Assembly: GCA_947628575.1 (NCBI GenBank)
Contig: CANRAK010000063.1
Location: 1-7,572, forward strand
Source of the DNA: an uncultured Clostridia bacterium
GTDB taxonomy: Bacteria; Bacillota; Clostridia; TANB77; CAG-465
Direction: 5' to 3'
DNA: 7,572 nucleotides
Shown here piece after piece: positions 5,920-7,572 of this stretch. The first letter of the stretch is position 1, and each line of letters opens with the position of its first letter. Under the pieces are notes generated by a model. The model was not told the origin of the DNA. It worked only from the letters and a program-made list of their open reading frames with translations, and did not search any database. A program made the position numbers and the translations under genes.

Positions 5920-6747
5920 TTGAGTATTATAAACATATTATTATGTGGTAACAAAAAGGTTTTTGACGGAGCCTTATCGTTATTAATATCAATAACTAAT
6001 AAAACAAAAGAACCAGTGAATTGTTATATATTTACAATGAATTTAGAAAGAGTAAATCCTAATTTTGTAAGTATAGAGGATAAACAAATAGAATTCTTAG
6101 AAAACGTCATAAAAAATAAAAATGAGAATAATAGTGTAAAAAAAGTAGATGTAACTGAGCTATATGAAAAAGAGTTTGGTGGATGTAAAAATGAAAATGC
6201 GTACTGTACACCATATACACTATTAAGATTACTTGCAGATATGGTTGAGGATATGCCAGAAAAACTATTATATTTAGACATAGATATGATGGCGGCTGGA
6301 GATATATCAGAGTTATATAATACAGATATAGAAGGATATGAATATGCTGCAGTAAAAGAAAAATATGGCTCAAAATTAATCAGATGGGATTATATAAATG
6401 CTGGTATGTTACTTCTTAATATGAAAGAAATAGAAAAAACAGGACTTTTAGAAAAGGCAAGAGAGAGAATAAAAACTAAAAAAATGTTATTTGCAGACCA
6501 AGATGCTATTTATTGGTCAACAACAAATAAATTATTACTTCCAAGAATATATAATGAACAAGCAAAATTTAATAAAAAAGATACTGTTATATGCCATTTT
6601 TGTAAAAGATTAATGTTACTACCATATCCACATACTGAAAATTACAAACAGTGGCAAGTAGATGAAATACATAAATACTTAAAATGTTATGCTTTTGATG
6701 AAGACTTAAATGAATATTTACAAGCAAAAGAAACTTTTGAGTTGTAG
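5920..6747 (+). CDS. Family 8 glycosyltransferase, start codon uncertain
   Basis: This is a nucleotide-sugar-dependent, retaining GT-A glycosyltransferase, probably cytoplasmic or at the inner membrane face. Numbering from TTG 5920, the N-terminal strand INILLCGN (4-11) is the usual first strand. YTLLRLLADM precedes the metal-binding DxD in LYLDIDMM (Asp120, Asp122). NAGMLLLNM and ADQDAIYW are the typical GT8 middle motifs, and VICHFC holds the third metal ligand candidate (His226). The end (LPYPHTENYKQW) differs from the KPW end of its neighbour, indicating another GT8 subgroup. The open frame reaches back to 5803, but that extension overlaps the terminator and promoter. TTG 5920 is given as the first orthodox codon, although it touches the AAGGAG. 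ATA 5929 (or ATT 5926) sits better and matches the family's usual N-terminus. Donor and acceptor sugars cannot be told. It lies 14 nt upstream of the second glycosyltransferase and is surely in one operon with it. Confidence 0.85.
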   Translation: MSIINILLCGNKKVFDGALSLLISITNKTKEPVNCYIFTMNLERVNPNFVSIEDKQIEFLENVIKNKNENNSVKKVDVTELYEKEFGGCKNENAYCTPYTLLRLLADMVEDMPEKLLYLDIDMMAAGDISELYNTDIEGYEYAAVKEKYGSKLIRWDYINAGMLLLNMKEIEKTGLLEKARERIKTKKMLFADQDAIYWSTTNKLLLPRIYNEQAKFNKKDTVICHFCKRLMLLPYPHTENYKQWQVDEIHKYLKCYAFDEDLNEYLQAKETFEL

Positions 6748-6761
6748 GAAAAGGAGTTAAT

Positions 6762-7572
6762 ATGAATAGAGAAACAATACCTATATTTTTTGCAATAGAT
6801 AATGGATTTACTAAATTTTTAGCTGTTGCATTGCAATCATTACTAGATAATGCTAGCAAGAATTATGACTATAGTATAAAGGTACTACATACAGATGTAG
6901 AAGAAGATAATATAAAGAAGATAAAGAAATATGAAAGAAGTAATGTTAATATTGAGTTTGTAGACTTAAATTACTATATTGAGAAAATAAAAGATAAACT
7001 ATATACTAGAGATTATTACTCAAGTTCAACTTACTTTAGATTATTTATCCCAGAGCTTTATCCACAATATAATAAAGCAATATATCTAGATTGTGATATT
7101 GCAGTGCTTGGAGATATATCTGAACTATATAATATAGATTTAAAGAAAAATTTGGTCGCAGCAGCACCAGATGATATTATACAATTTAATAAGGTATTCC
7201 AAGATTATGCAGAAAAAGTAGTTGGTGTTGCAAAATATCAAAATTACTTCAATGCTGGTATACTTCTTATGAATTTAGACGAACTAAGAAAATTCCATTT
7301 CCAAGAAAAGTTTTGCTATTTACTAGGGACAGTTAAATATTCAGTTGCTCAAGATCAAGACTATTTAAATAGACTATGTAAAGGTAGAACTAAGATTATA
7401 GGGCGTGAATGGGATGTTATGCCAATTGTTAATGAAGATACAAAGGAAGAAAATATTAAAATTGTACACTATAATTTTGCATATAAACCATGGCATTTTG
7501 AAGATGTACCATATAATGAGTATTTTTGGAAATATGCTAAAAAAACAGAATTTTATAACGAAATTCTAAAAG
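6762..7572 (+). CDS. Family 8 glycosyltransferase, 3' partial
   Basis: This retaining GT-A sugar transferase of the LgtC/GspA-like GT8 family uses a nucleotide sugar. 270 codons are present without a stop, so the gene continues beyond the window. The start is an ATG with AAGGAG 5 nt upstream. The domain begins at once with IPIFFAIDNGF, followed by SSTYFRLFIPEL. The DxD metal motif is in YLDCDIAVLGDISELYN (Asp110, Asp112). NAGILLMNL, QDQDYLNRL and VHYNFAYKPWHF follow, with His236 as third metal ligand and KPW closing the active site. All catalytic landmarks are intact. It shares LGDISELYN-type sequence with the upstream gene (GDISELYN in both), showing the two are paralogues, but they are clearly diverged. 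Likely job: adding successive sugars to a cell-surface glycan or glycoprotein. Specificity is unknown. Confidence 0.93.
   Translation, partial: MNRETIPIFFAIDNGFTKFLAVALQSLLDNASKNYDYSIKVLHTDVEEDNIKKIKKYERSNVNIEFVDLNYYIEKIKDKLYTRDYYSSSTYFRLFIPELYPQYNKAIYLDCDIAVLGDISELYNIDLKKNLVAAAPDDIIQFNKVFQDYAEKVVGVAKYQNYFNAGILLMNLDELRKFHFQEKFCYLLGTVKYSVAQDQDYLNRLCKGRTKIIGREWDVMPIVNEDTKEENIKIVHYNFAYKPWHFEDVPYNEYFWKYAKKTEFYNEILK

Overview
The window is AT-rich DNA from a low-GC, anaerobic bacterium, most likely a Clostridia-type Firmicute. The evidence is heavy use of ATA and AGA codons, strong AAGGAG-type ribosome binding sites, short T-tailed hairpins, and an oxygen-sensitive class III (glycyl-radical) ribonucleotide reductase. 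The species cannot be named from the sequence alone. All genes are on the + strand.

Region 1 (1-3732) is the anaerobic dNTP block. It holds nrdD, whose 5' end lies outside the window, and nrdG, which overlaps it by an ATGA. After an intervening terminator-like hairpin come a formate/nitrite-transporter (FNT) family channel and a small GNAT acetyltransferase that overlap by 7 nt. NrdG uses a radical-SAM [4Fe-4S] cluster to install the glycyl radical on NrdD. NrdD's C-terminus resembles the E. coli-type, formate-using class III enzymes as I recall them. A formate-family channel directly downstream could therefore supply the reductant, but this link is inference.

Region 2 (3733-5828) is a single-gene unit. 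A perfect 12-bp inverted repeat and an extended -10 promoter precede a 629-residue protein. That protein has an N-terminal Cro/CI-type DNA-binding domain, three predicted membrane segments and a large C-terminal extracytoplasmic part. The C-terminal part carries four Asp-box (BNR/Ycf48-like) motifs, suggesting a beta-propeller. A terminator hairpin follows. This looks like a membrane-bound one-component regulator with an external sensor and is the most unusual item here.

Region 3 (5829-7572) starts with a strong extended -10 promoter, followed by two tandem family-8 (GT8) glycosyltransferases. The second runs off the right edge. The pair probably begins a surface-glycan operon. The first gene has a good ribosome binding site but no well-placed ATG/GTG/TTG start codon. 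An ATA lies exactly where the family's usual Met would be.

Two open reading frames need correction at the window edges: nrdD continues to base 1, and the second glycosyltransferase has no stop codon before base 7572. Several other starts move inward from the longest possible frame because promoter, terminator and ribosome-binding signals contradict the longer versions. No tRNA, rRNA, CRISPR array, insertion sequence or phage element was seen. No stretch over 300 bases lacks a gene.
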